Below are positions 1-8,909 of a stretch of 37,283 nt of DNA, piece by piece (position 1 is the stretch's first letter; each line of letters begins with the position of its first letter). Both the position numbers and the translations under genes were made by a program. Location of the stretch: contig CAYXIO010000038.1 of the NCBI GenBank assembly GCA_964465125.1, forward strand, positions 1 through 37,283, in the 5' to 3' direction. A model generated the notes under the pieces. That model was not told where the DNA came from. It did not search any database and was given only the letters and a program-made list of their open reading frames with translations. The DNA is from CAYOHG01 sp964465125. GTDB lineage: Bacteria; Planctomycetota; Phycisphaerae; UBA1845; Fen-1342.

Positions 1-49
1 GCCGCCCGCCGCCCGCCGCCCCGTCGTAGTCGAGCAACAGGAGTCGAAG

Positions 50-967
50 ATGCGTCCGTTGCGCTTCCTTCTGGTAGTGCTGGCAGCGTCCAATTCGCTC
101 GCGGCAGTTTGGGATCCTCTGTTCGCGGCAAGAGTCGGAGATTCGCCAACAAGCGCTGAACGTTGCGGATTCGAAGCGGCAACCGCGCTGCTGCGCGCAA
201 ATGCCGCTGCGAACATGCCGATTCAGGTAGTATTCCATCACGAGGCGACGCGCGCTGCGCGGGGTGGGCTGCCCGAGCCGCTGGGCGTGCAGGACGGCAC
301 CTTGGTGGTCGCCAATCCCGACGTGCGGCGTCTCGACATTCGCCTGGAAGGGCGCGAGGACGCGCCAATCGTGTGTGCGTTGGATGGTCGAGATGCGTGG
401 ATGGTCTGGGCCGACGAGCCCCTGGTCATTCGCAGCGGGCGATCAATCAGTGCGACACGCTCGTGGGCCGGCCAACTGCGCGCCCAGGTCTCCCAGACGC
501 AGTATTGGACGGAATCGCTCCTGCCCGCGACGCGATCAAGAACAGAATGCTGGCGGTTATTGAGCGCCGTCGAATTGGCTGATGAGTCTGTTCAGTTTTC
601 CGTGGCGGCCGAATCGCGGTCAGGCCCCCGCGAGCTACTGGTGACTGCACGGCGTGCCGCGGAGGCCGATCCGCTCGTCATTTCGCGAATCGTCGACACG
701 GGAACCGGGGGAATCGTTGAATACGCGGATTATGCCGAATTGGAGCCGGGAACCTGGCTGCCGTACAAGATCACGTCGTGCTGCGTGGACGAGCAGAAGC
801 GCCGGTACACGGCAACGTGGTACGTTACGGACGCGCTCCGCCTGAGCAGCGAGCAGGAAGCCATCGGGCTGTGCACCTCACCTTCGGCACCGACGGATGT
901 CTTTCCGCGGCTGTTCGGGGAGCTCTTGCTGAGACCGGATGGCTCGGCTTCCGCGCGGCTTTGGTAA
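50..967 (+). CDS. Secreted protein of unknown function (305 aa)
   Basis: I do not recognise this family. The ATG at 50 is preceded by an AGGAG at 39-43, which supports the start. Residues 1-20 or so form a basic-then-hydrophobic stretch (MRPLRFLLVVLAASNS) that looks like a Sec signal peptide. The rest is soluble and mixed, with scattered cysteines, including a CC pair near residue 244, and an RSRTECWRLLSAVELAD segment in the middle. No membrane segment follows the signal, so export to the periplasm or cell surface is likely. The next gene downstream is also a small exported protein on the same strand, about 100 bases away, so the two may be co-transcribed. Function unknown; the coding call rests on the ribosome site, signal peptide and codon use typical of the window. 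Confidence 0.7.
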   Translation: MRPLRFLLVVLAASNSLAAVWDPLFAARVGDSPTSAERCGFEAATALLRANAAANMPIQVVFHHEATRAARGGLPEPLGVQDGTLVVANPDVRRLDIRLEGREDAPIVCALDGRDAWMVWADEPLVIRSGRSISATRSWAGQLRAQVSQTQYWTESLLPATRSRTECWRLLSAVELADESVQFSVAAESRSGPRELLVTARRAAEADPLVISRIVDTGTGGIVEYADYAELEPGTWLPYKITSCCVDEQKRRYTATWYVTDALRLSSEQEAIGLCTSPSAPTDVFPRLFGELLLRPDGSASARLW

Positions 968-1069
968 TTCTTCTGATCTCCAGTCAGTCCGTCGACCTCG
1001 ATTCGCGTCCGGCACAGCATGTGTCGTACCGCTGACGGGTGTTCAACTGCAATGCAAGGGGAAGCCGAC

Positions 1070-1444
1070 GTGCGCAGATTCGCGTGGGCAGGCATCGTCC
1101 TGGCTGGTAGCTTGGCCATCGGAGCGCTGTCGTATGGTCAGGCCCCATCTGTTTGCAAGAAGACGGTTGTGGGGCAGAAGTGCGGTACGGATATTGTGCT
1201 GTCGTGGGTTCAGTGCGAGGATCCGCCGTTGCAGTGCAATACTGAGGAGGAAGTCTACGGGCTGGTATACTCCTGCGATGGCGCCGGGAACGGCAAGACC
1301 TCCTGCATGGACCAGCCCTGCAACAAGCGTGTGATCGTGCGGGCATGCGTCAATAACGAATGCGTGTTTCAATCGGATACGCCGACGCTGGTTGTCACCG
1401 GACAGTCCGCGACCGGCGAGAACTGCCCCAGCTTGCCGCCGTGA
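1070..1444 (+). CDS. Small cysteine-rich secreted protein (about 124 aa)
   Basis: The frame is open from 1019, but a GTG at 1070 preceded by AAGGGGAAG (1056-1064) gives the best start. Translation from it begins with a clean signal peptide (MRRFAWAGIVLAGSLAIGAL, cleavage near SYGQA). An ATG at 1052 is the alternative. The mature part of about 100 residues holds around ten cysteines in short-spaced pairs (VCKKTVVGQKC, QCEDPPLQC, SCMDQPC, RACVNNEC), which suggests a disulfide-stabilised extracellular domain. There is no CxxCH, so it is not a cytochrome. It lies behind another secreted protein on the same strand and converges on the DUF3179 gene. No family is recognised. Confidence 0.6.
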   Translation: MRRFAWAGIVLAGSLAIGALSYGQAPSVCKKTVVGQKCGTDIVLSWVQCEDPPLQCNTEEEVYGLVYSCDGAGNGKTSCMDQPCNKRVIVRACVNNECVFQSDTPTLVVTGQSATGENCPSLPP

Positions 1445-1535
1445 TGCACCTCACGCTCACGGCCACGTGCCCCGGCACACAAGTGCGTACTCATGCAACC
1501 CTGGGCGCTGGGTCGGCGACACACGATGCCGCTGG

Positions 1536-2606
1536 CTATGGCGTGTTGCTTGGATGCATCGCATACCACGCGAACCAGAAGGCGTAGACGCGCGGCTGTG
1601 CGCTCCAGTCGGCGGGCAGGGAGTACTCGGCGGCGGGCTGCACCTGCCAGCTTGGCATGCCTGGCGCGGGCGCTGCGGGCTCGCGCGAGAGAAGCGTCGC
1701 GACCATCGGCGATTTCAGGGCTCGGCCGGCCGGCGGCAGCGGCGAAACCGGGAACTTCAACGGCGGTCGGGCAAAGTAGGACGTGTACGCGTCCTGGCGA
1801 TACAGCTTCTTGCGGTTCGGGTCGGGCAGAATCACGCGCGTGCCCGGGTACCGCGCGCGCCACTCCGACCAGGGCATTACCGCCGCCGGCAGCACCGTCA
1901 ACTCATGCCCGGCCGCGGCCGCCGGCCCGGCGATCGCGCGAAAGAGCAGTTGCGACCAGAGGCTCTCGCCCTCCGTGCGGTCGTCCGCCGATTCGGTTGC
2001 GCCGGCTTGGTCTGCGGCGCCGCCGCGCCGGTCGTACATCACCAGGTTCGAGTTGTACAGCAATCCGCTGAAGCCGAAGGTCAGTGCTTCTCCGGCGACA
2101 CGGCGATCGAAGACCGCGGAGCTGTCGCACAGCGGGCTGTAGGTGACCGCGATCGGAACGCCGCCGACCGTGTCGTTGCAGACTTCATGCCAGGTGAGCA
2201 GCCAGAGCGGATAGGCGCGTGCCTCGCCGTTGAACAGAACGCCGATCACGCGCTCGCCGTCGTGCAGAATGCGGACGCTGGCCAGCCGTCGGCGCTCGTC
2301 GATTTCAGCGGCAGCAATCGTCGCGGGGTTGTCGAGCGCGGGCAGGTAGTCGCGCGTCGGGGCGCCGGCGACCAGTGTCTCGCGCGGCACGCTGCAAGCG
2401 GTGAGGTCGAACCGGTACGACTCGACGTTCTGGCCGTCGCCGATGCCGCGCTTGCCGGGATTCGCCAGCAGCGCCGTGAGGTGCCAGACGACGATGCCGA
2501 GCACCAGCACACCGGCGAGAGCGAGCACCCAGCCTCCGCTGGCGAACGTCAGCAGTCGTTCCCGATTCAGAGCGGGCGAATCGGTGGAGGATCGTCCGGC
2601 GGACAA
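1536..2606 (-). CDS. DUF3179 domain membrane-anchored protein (356 aa)
   Basis: The protein matches the DUF3179 family (PF11376): the segment GVLFNGEARAYPLWLLTWHE followed by VCNDTVGGVPIAVTYSPLCDS and a region beginning with FGFSGLLYNSNLVMYDR are hallmark stretches, followed by the later ESLWSQL and PDPNRKKLY segments. One N-terminal membrane helix (about residues 24-46) anchors the domain, probably outside the cytoplasm. The biochemical role of DUF3179 is unknown; the conserved Cys in SPLCDS could act in redox or metal chemistry, but that is speculation. The start is a TTG at 2606, supported by GAGGG eight bases upstream, inside the end of ctaB. The ctaB stop lies 3 bases before it, so the two genes are coupled. 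Its place beside heme O synthase hints at a link to respiratory assembly. Confidence 0.85.
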   Translation of the reverse strand: MSAGRSSTDSPALNRERLLTFASGGWVLALAGVLVLGIVVWHLTALLANPGKRGIGDGQNVESYRFDLTACSVPRETLVAGAPTRDYLPALDNPATIAAAEIDERRRLASVRILHDGERVIGVLFNGEARAYPLWLLTWHEVCNDTVGGVPIAVTYSPLCDSSAVFDRRVAGEALTFGFSGLLYNSNLVMYDRRGGAADQAGATESADDRTEGESLWSQLLFRAIAGPAAAAGHELTVLPAAVMPWSEWRARYPGTRVILPDPNRKKLYRQDAYTSYFARPPLKFPVSPLPPAGRALKSPMVATLLSREPAAPAPGMPSWQVQPAAEYSLPADWSAQPRVYAFWFAWYAMHPSNTP

Positions 2607-2609
2607 CGG

Positions 2610-3695
2610 TCAACCCTCGGACGAGAGCGGGACCGCGGGCGACGAGGCCGAGCCGTCGACGCCGATGCCGGCCGAGGCGAGCAGGCTGACGCCGTCGGGC
2701 GGGACCGTTGGAATTCGGCCCTTGCGGTCCGGAGCCCGGTCAAGCACGAGCAGCCCCAGCAGCAGCGGCAGGTGGATGACGCTGGCGAGAAACAGGCGTC
2801 GCGCGGCGGAGTCGTCGCGAAGGCGCATGAAACGCAAGCTCATGACCAGCAGCAGCGCACCGAGCAGCATGGCTCCGACCGCGAACAGCGGCCCGGCGAG
2901 GTTTCCGATGGCGGGCAAGAGCGCGACCGGCAGCAGCGCCGCGCTGTAGAAGACGGACGCCCAGGCGGTGGCGTGGCCGCTCGGATCGGTCACGGAGAGC
3001 ATGCGGAAGCCGCCGCGACGGTAGTCCTCGCGGTACATCCAGGCCAGCGCGAGAAAGTGCGGGATTTGCCAGATGAAGAGAATCGCCGCCAGCGTCATTC
3101 CGGCGAACTCGAATCGGCCGGCGGCGGCAGTGGAGCCGATCAGCGGCGGCATCGCGCCGCACACCGCTCCGATCAGCGTGTTGTGGACGGTGCGGAGCTT
3201 CAGCGGCGTATACACCAGCACATAAAGCGACAGGCAGCCCAGCGCCAGCGCCGCCGGCAGCGGATGCACGCCGAACGCGAGCACGATCGGCCCGCTCATG
3301 GACGCGAGCATCGCGAAGCGCAGCGCGGCGCGCGGCGAGATTCGACTCGACGGCAGCGGCCGTCCTCGCGTGCGGTGCATCAGCGCGTCGCGCGGCGCCT
3401 CGATGCACTGGTTGAGCGCATTGGCGCCGAACGCCGCCAGCGCCGTGCCGAACAGCGTCCAGGCGAGCCGCGGCCAGTCCATCCGGTCGCCGGCCATGGC
3501 AAAGCCGACTGCCGTGGTCAGCAGCACGAGCAGGTTCAGCCGGAGTTTGGCCAACTCGGCGTACGCGTCGACGACGGCACGAATGCCGGAGCGCGCCGAC
3601 GAGTCGCGCGTGCGACCTTCGGCCGGCAGCGCGTCGACCAGCCGCGCGTCGGCGTGGCGATGCATGGAATGAGGATGATCGGCGGTTACGCTCAT
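2610..3695 (-). CDS. ctaB: Protoheme IX farnesyltransferase (heme O synthase)
   Basis: This UbiA-family integral membrane enzyme transfers a farnesyl group from farnesyl diphosphate to heme b to make heme O, the precursor of heme A in the caa3 oxidase encoded further along. The first Asp-rich prenyl-binding region reads NALNQCIEAPRDALMHRTRG, followed by RPLPSSRIS; the cytoplasmic loop YTPLKLRTVHNTLIGAVCGA and the segment WQIPHFLALAWMYREDY are diagnostic. Eight or so hydrophobic helices are visible. The frame is open from 3893, but the ATG at 3695 has GGGAG just upstream and fits the family length (361 aa). The N-terminal 40 residues (His- and Asp-rich) and a C-terminal tail of about 35 residues extend the core. 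It reads into the DUF3179 gene. Heme A synthase (ctaA) is not in the window. Confidence 0.94.
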   Translation of the reverse strand: MSVTADHPHSMHRHADARLVDALPAEGRTRDSSARSGIRAVVDAYAELAKLRLNLLVLLTTAVGFAMAGDRMDWPRLAWTLFGTALAAFGANALNQCIEAPRDALMHRTRGRPLPSSRISPRAALRFAMLASMSGPIVLAFGVHPLPAALALGCLSLYVLVYTPLKLRTVHNTLIGAVCGAMPPLIGSTAAAGRFEFAGMTLAAILFIWQIPHFLALAWMYREDYRRGGFRMLSVTDPSGHATAWASVFYSAALLPVALLPAIGNLAGPLFAVGAMLLGALLLVMSLRFMRLRDDSAARRLFLASVIHLPLLLGLLVLDRAPDRKGRIPTVPPDGVSLLASAGIGVDGSASSPAVPLSSEG

Positions 3696-3748
3696 CACAA
3701 CTCCCGGAACGCCGGAGTGTAGCGGGCGGACGGGGGGAAGGCCAAGGG

Positions 3749-3780
3749 CGTGACCGTTCCGACCACGTGATTCGGTCACG
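3749..3780. promoter_or_regulatory. Dyad in the ctaB / fah-operon divergent region
   Basis: An 8-bp inverted repeat, cgtgaccg (3749-3756) and cggtcacg (3773-3780), with a 16-bp spacer containing a CACGTG palindrome. It sits between the divergent starts of ctaB (3695) and the 322-aa gene (3872), where an operator would be expected. A weak promoter-like pair TTGCAG (3802-3807) and TACAAC (3825-3830), spaced 17, follows on the + strand. No regulator is identified. Confidence 0.3.
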
Positions 3781-3871
3781 CGGGAGGGCGGGGCGCCCGC
3801 TTTGCAGCGACGGGCCGGGGGACGTACAACATCCGTCAGCGGGTGGCCGAATCCGCCCGGAGGACGGTGGC

Positions 3872-4840
3872 ATGTATCCGAGTGTTCGGACACTGTTGAA
3901 CGAAGCGATCGACTACGCGGGTCTGTTTCCGCCGGCTCGGCTGCCGATGGAGTCGGCCTTACAGGATTTCGCCGGGCTGAGTGGCGACCCGTACGCGTGG
4001 ATGGCCGGGCGGTTTGTCAGTCCGCTGAGCGGGTTTTCGGCGTTGGTGGAGCACGGGCGAGCGCTTTTCAGCCGAAGGGCGGCCCTGCCGCTGTCGATCG
4101 TGATGGAGTGCAACCTGTCGTCCGATGCGCTGGATGCCGTGCTGCATCAAGTGCGGGCGTTTCTTCAGGAACACGGCGACTGGGCCTTCGCCGACGCGTT
4201 CGAGATTCGCATTCCCGCCGAAATCGTCAGCGATGACGCCCCCGCGCTCGCGGAACGCCTGAACGTGATGGCGGACCGCTTCGGGCGCAACGGGTTGTCC
4301 GGGGCCGCCGTCTTCATCGAGCCGCCACTCGGTCAGGATCGGACGGCGGCGGTGCAGCGGCTGGCGCCGGCGCTGGCGAAGCACAATGACCGACACGGTC
4401 GACCGGCGCCGAACCGGACCGGCCTGAAGCTGCGCTGCGGCGGTCTGGAGGCCGCGGCGTTCCCGAGCGTCGACGAGTTGTGCACCGCGCTGATGACCTG
4501 CGACCAGAATGAAATCCCAATGAAGTTCACCGCGGGGCTTCACCACCCGGTCCGCCATTTCAATCGTGCGGCGAACGTGAGCATGCACGGCTTCCTGAAC
4601 GTGTTCGCCGCGGGAATTCTGCGCGTGCACCGTGGGCTCTCGGCCGAGGAGATGCACGAGCTGCTGAGCGAGCAGGACGGCGGCGCGTTCGTCCTGGACG
4701 GCGACGGGCTGCGCTGGCACGGCTATGACGCGACGCCGGGCGAGATCGCCGTTGCGCGGCGCGAGTTCGTGACCTCGTTCGGGAGTTGCAGCTTTGCCGA
4801 GCCGCGCGACGACCTGCGCGCCATGACGCTTCTGAAGTAG
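3872..4840 (+). CDS. Conserved protein of unknown function next to fumarylacetoacetase (322 aa)
   Basis: The frame opens at 3767, but the ATG at 3872 is preceded by CGGAGGAC and starts a well-formed protein (MYPSVRTLLNEAIDYAGLFPP). No signal peptide or membrane segment is seen, so it should be cytoplasmic. Short beta-strand-like motifs at regular spacing (ALPLSIVMEC, FEIRIPAEI, AAVFIEPPL, GLKLRCGG, IPMKFTAGLHHP) resemble the strand ends of a TIM-barrel fold. The late motif KFTAGLHHPVRHFN carries His and Lys residues that could form an active site. That fold reading is inference. The gene lies 80 bases upstream of fahA on the same strand, so a role near tyrosine or aromatic catabolism is plausible but unproven. 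Confidence 0.75.
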   Translation: MYPSVRTLLNEAIDYAGLFPPARLPMESALQDFAGLSGDPYAWMAGRFVSPLSGFSALVEHGRALFSRRAALPLSIVMECNLSSDALDAVLHQVRAFLQEHGDWAFADAFEIRIPAEIVSDDAPALAERLNVMADRFGRNGLSGAAVFIEPPLGQDRTAAVQRLAPALAKHNDRHGRPAPNRTGLKLRCGGLEAAAFPSVDELCTALMTCDQNEIPMKFTAGLHHPVRHFNRAANVSMHGFLNVFAAGILRVHRGLSAEEMHELLSEQDGGAFVLDGDGLRWHGYDATPGEIAVARREFVTSFGSCSFAEPRDDLRAMTLLK

Positions 4841-4920
4841 GTCCGGGGGGTTCGCGGCGGCGGGGCGCGCGCTCGCGCAGTGCCCGGGATGTTTCAGCGC
4901 GTTCGAGGAGAGTTGAGCGA

Positions 4921-6225
<1,305 letters not shown>

Positions 6226-6263
6226 CGCTGAGTTTGTCCACAGGCCATGCGACGAGGGCGACG

Positions 6264-7271
6264 ATGATGCAAGAGCACCAGGCTCCGTTGACCGGATGGA
6301 CGCGATTCGTAGCGATCGTCGTGGGCGTCGCTGTACTGGCGCTTGCGCTGCCGGTCGCGGTGCAGGGGCAGGAGCGGCCGGCCGGCAGCCAGCCCACGGC
6401 GGCGAGCAAACCGGCCAACGCGGCGATCTACGACGAGAACGCCGACGCGAAAAAGGACATCGCCGCCGCCATGGCGCGCGCCAAGAAAGACAACAAGCGT
6501 GTGCTGTTGATGTTCGGCGGCAACTGGTGCGGCTGGTGCCGGAAACTCCACGGGCTGTTTGGAAGCGATCCGGATGTCAGCCGGGCGCTGCTGTACGAAT
6601 ACGAGCTGGTGATGGTGGACATCGGCCGCTGGGACAAGAACCAGGACGTCGCGAAGGAGTACGGCGCCCCGAAATCGGCCGGCGTGCCGTTCCTGATCGT
6701 GCTTGACTATGACGGCCGCGTGCTGGCGCGGCAGGAGACGGGCGTGCTGGAGGAGGGCGACGGGCATTCTCCCGAAAAGGTGCTGACGTTTCTGAACGCC
6801 TACAAGGCATCGCCGCTCGACGCGGTCGTCCTATTCGACGATGCGCGGCGGCAGGCCGAGCAGGACGGCCGACTGCTGATGGTGCGGTTCGTGACGCCAT
6901 GGTGCGGCTGGTGTCACGAGCTCGACCTGTTCCTCGACCGGCCCGAGATTCAGGAGATGCTGTCGAAAGACCTGCTACTGGTGAAGCTCGACGTGGACCG
7001 CATGAGCGGCGGCAACGAGATATTTCAGCGCTACCACGGAAGCGGGCGCGGCGGCGTCCCCTGGTTCGCGTTCATCGACGCGCGCGGCACCAAGCTGGAC
7101 ACCTCCGAGGGGCCGCGCGGTAACGTCGGCTACCCGATGGAGCCGCACGAGATCGAGCAGTTCGTCAGCCTGATGAAGAAGCACGCCAAGAAGCTCGACG
7201 CGGACGGGCTCAAGCAGCTCGAATCGCTGCTGGTGGAGAACGCCAGGCGGCTCAAGGCGGCGCACCCGTGA
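6264..7271 (+). CDS. Secreted tandem thioredoxin-like protein with two CGWC sites (335 aa)
   Basis: An N-terminal hydrophobic stretch (residues 12-34) is followed by two thioredoxin-like domains. The first has WCGWCRK at about residues 88-94 and VPFLIVLDYDG; the second has WCGWCHE at about 213-219 and VPWFAFIDARG. Both keep the cis-Pro loop (GVPF, GVPW). The layout resembles the DUF255/thioredoxin_7 type often called thioredoxin family protein in Planctomycetota. Two intact CxxC sites imply a thiol oxidoreductase or reductant-relay role outside the cytoplasm; the substrate is unknown. Cytochrome c maturation or Cu-site assembly for the nearby oxidase is a possible link, not shown. ATGs at 6264 and 6267 follow GAGGGCG at 6254-6260. 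Its stop overlaps the next start (TGATG). Confidence 0.85.
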   Translation: MMQEHQAPLTGWTRFVAIVVGVAVLALALPVAVQGQERPAGSQPTAASKPANAAIYDENADAKKDIAAAMARAKKDNKRVLLMFGGNWCGWCRKLHGLFGSDPDVSRALLYEYELVMVDIGRWDKNQDVAKEYGAPKSAGVPFLIVLDYDGRVLARQETGVLEEGDGHSPEKVLTFLNAYKASPLDAVVLFDDARRQAEQDGRLLMVRFVTPWCGWCHELDLFLDRPEIQEMLSKDLLLVKLDVDRMSGGNEIFQRYHGSGRGGVPWFAFIDARGTKLDTSEGPRGNVGYPMEPHEIEQFVSLMKKHAKKLDADGLKQLESLLVENARRLKAAHP

Positions 7272-7813
7272 TGGGGGCGGCGCGCTTCCGTCGGCGGCTC
7301 GGCCCGGCCCTGTTTTACTCGGCCGGGTGCGTGGCGATCCTGGCGTTGACGGGTTGCGGCACGGTCCCGCGTGCTGAGCTGCGCCGCGATCTGACGCGCG
7401 TGCTCGAGACGCAGGCCGGCGCCTGGAACCGAGGCGACATCGACGCCTTCATGCAGACCTATTGGCGGTCGGACGAGCTCAGCTTCAGCAGCGGCGGGAG
7501 CACGACGCGCGGCTGGACGGCAACCCGGGACCGCTATCGCAGCCGCTATCCGAATGCGATCGCGATGGGCACGCTGCGATTCGAGGTGGACGAGGTGCGC
7601 GCGCTGGGGCGTGACGCCGCGATGCTGCTGGGCCGCTGGTTCCTCACGCGCGCCAGGCAGGGCGGGGTTTCGGCGGGCTCAGCGCCGGTCTCCGGCGAAG
7701 TCGGCACGGCGACCGAGGTCCTCAGGGGCAACTTCACGCTCGTCTTCCAGCGCCTCGCCGGTGGGTGGCGCATCGTGCACGATCACACCTCGCTCCTTAC
7801 GGAAACGCGGTGA
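7271..7813 (+). CDS. NTF2-like (SnoaL/DUF4440) lipoprotein
   Basis: The 180-aa product begins with a lipoprotein signal ending in the lipobox LTGC near residue 28. After it comes a DUF4440/SnoaL-like cone fold: a helical segment (VLETQAGAWNRGDIDAFMQTY), a middle strand region (LRFEVDEVRALG) and a C-terminal FTLVFQRLAGGWRIVHDHTS stretch, typical of this superfamily. Members bind or turn over diverse small ligands, so no reaction can be assigned. The ATG at 7271 overlaps the stop of the thioredoxin-like gene, indicating translational coupling and a possible shared process. It converges on the respiratory operon with only 9 bases between stops. Confidence 0.82.
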   Translation: MGAARFRRRLGPALFYSAGCVAILALTGCGTVPRAELRRDLTRVLETQAGAWNRGDIDAFMQTYWRSDELSFSSGGSTTRGWTATRDRYRSRYPNAIAMGTLRFEVDEVRALGRDAAMLLGRWFLTRARQGGVSAGSAPVSGEVGTATEVLRGNFTLVFQRLAGGWRIVHDHTSLLTETR

Positions 7814-7822
7814 CGCCGCCGC

Positions 7823-8452
7823 TCAGGCGTGCGCAAACATCGCGGTGAGCATGATCAGCCAGACGGCGTCGAGGAAGTGCCAGTAGATGGCGCAGTAGCG
7901 CACGCCGGGATGGAAATGCCGCGTGTAGGAGCCGCGGCACGTGCGAACGGTGGCGAAGATCAGCGGGACCATGCCGCCCAGAGCGTGCAGCGCGTGGATG
8001 GCGAGGAAAAAGACGAAAAAGGTGGCAGCGGTCCAGGCGCTGCGCGGAATGGGGCTGGCGAAGTAGTGGCTCCAACTCAAAGCCTGACTGATCAGGAACG
8101 CCAGCGCGAGCCCGTTCGCCAGCAAGAGGTTGTTGCGCAGCATGCCGAAGGCGCGTTCGCTCCTGGCCGCCGAAAGCGAGAGCTGAAGCACGGCGCTCAC
8201 GGCCAGCAGCAGGCCGGTGCTCAGCCAGAGCAGCGCGGGGAACGGGGGCATTTCCGGCGGCGGCCATGCCGGGCTGCGAAACCTCAGCCAGAGGAACAGG
8301 ATCAGCAGGGGAACGAAAAGCCCGGCGAGCGAGGTCAGCAGCAGCCATAGCCCGAAGCGGCCTGCGTCGGAGCCGTGAGGAAAGCTCTGCCGCCCGCATG
8401 GGTCGAACCAGCCACGCCAGTACCGGCCGCCGGAGATGAGAGCAACGAACAT
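7823..8452 (-). CDS. Second cytochrome c oxidase subunit III-like protein
   Basis: A 209-aa membrane protein with about five helices that matches the heme-copper oxidase subunit III family: FGLWLLLTSLAGLFVPLLIL, LRNNLLLANGLALAFLISQ, the FFLAIHALHALGGM motif and YWHFLDAVWLIML at the C-terminus are all characteristic. It is the last gene of the ACIII-caa3 operon, 21 bases after subunit IV. It is distinct in sequence from the ctaE product encoded two genes upstream, so the operon carries two subunit-III paralogues. It may be an alternative or additional peripheral subunit of the oxidase. The ATG at 8452 has a G-rich stretch ahead of it (GGGGCCGGGG) rather than a textbook ribosome site. Confidence 0.85.
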   Translation of the reverse strand: MFVALISGGRYWRGWFDPCGRQSFPHGSDAGRFGLWLLLTSLAGLFVPLLILFLWLRFRSPAWPPPEMPPFPALLWLSTGLLLAVSAVLQLSLSAARSERAFGMLRNNLLLANGLALAFLISQALSWSHYFASPIPRSAWTAATFFVFFLAIHALHALGGMVPLIFATVRTCRGSYTRHFHPGVRYCAIYWHFLDAVWLIMLTAMFAHA

Positions 8453-8473
8453 CCCCGGCCCCCCGACGGTGGA

Positions 8474-8857
8474 CTATCCGCGATCCGGCGAGATCGCCGG
8501 GGCGTAGTCCTTCGACGTAGGCGGAATGACTTCCTCGTGGTACGCGACGCTGTCGGTCATCGCCAGGCCGATGAACAGCAATACGAAGAGCAGCGTGCCG
8601 CAGATGGCGAGCACGTTGAACGGACGGTCCCAGCGCAGGTGCATGAAGTACATGCAGACCAGCGCGGCCTTGATGGTCGCGATGGTCATCGCGATCCACA
8701 GGTTGACCGCGCCCAGGTCGATGTAGATGGCCGCCACGGTGATGGCCGTGAGAATCAGCAGCGCGGCGGCTGTGCCCGCGAGGACCGGGACGCCGACGAG
8801 ATGGCCGACGGCCGGGTGCCGCGGGTTGGTCGCTTCGGAAGTGCCGGGGTTCGCCAT
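8474..8857 (-). CDS. ctaF: Cytochrome c oxidase subunit IV (prokaryotic COX4 type)
   Basis: The 127-aa protein has three predicted membrane helices and the conserved segment IATIKAALVCMYFMHLRWDR of the prokaryotic COX4/CyoD family (PF03626), which packs beside subunits I and III and helps stability rather than catalysis. A short cytoplasmic N-terminus rich in Pro and His precedes helix 1. It lies 52 bases after ctaE and 21 bases before the second subunit-III-like gene in the same operon. The C-terminal tail (EEVIPPTSKDYAPAISPDRG) is a small extension. The gene symbol follows common usage for this subunit in caa3 operons. Confidence 0.88.
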   Translation of the reverse strand: MANPGTSEATNPRHPAVGHLVGVPVLAGTAAALLILTAITVAAIYIDLGAVNLWIAMTIATIKAALVCMYFMHLRWDRPFNVLAICGTLLFVLLFIGLAMTDSVAYHEEVIPPTSKDYAPAISPDRG

Positions 8858-8909
8858 GTTTGAGCTTCCTCAAGGGGCCGCAAGCGGCCGTCGCAGTGCA
8901 TTACGACGA

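Noticed and set aside
1392..3722. A 776-codon + strand open frame
   Set aside because: Antisense to the DUF3179 gene and ctaB; low-complexity Arg/Gln-rich translation and no ribosome site.
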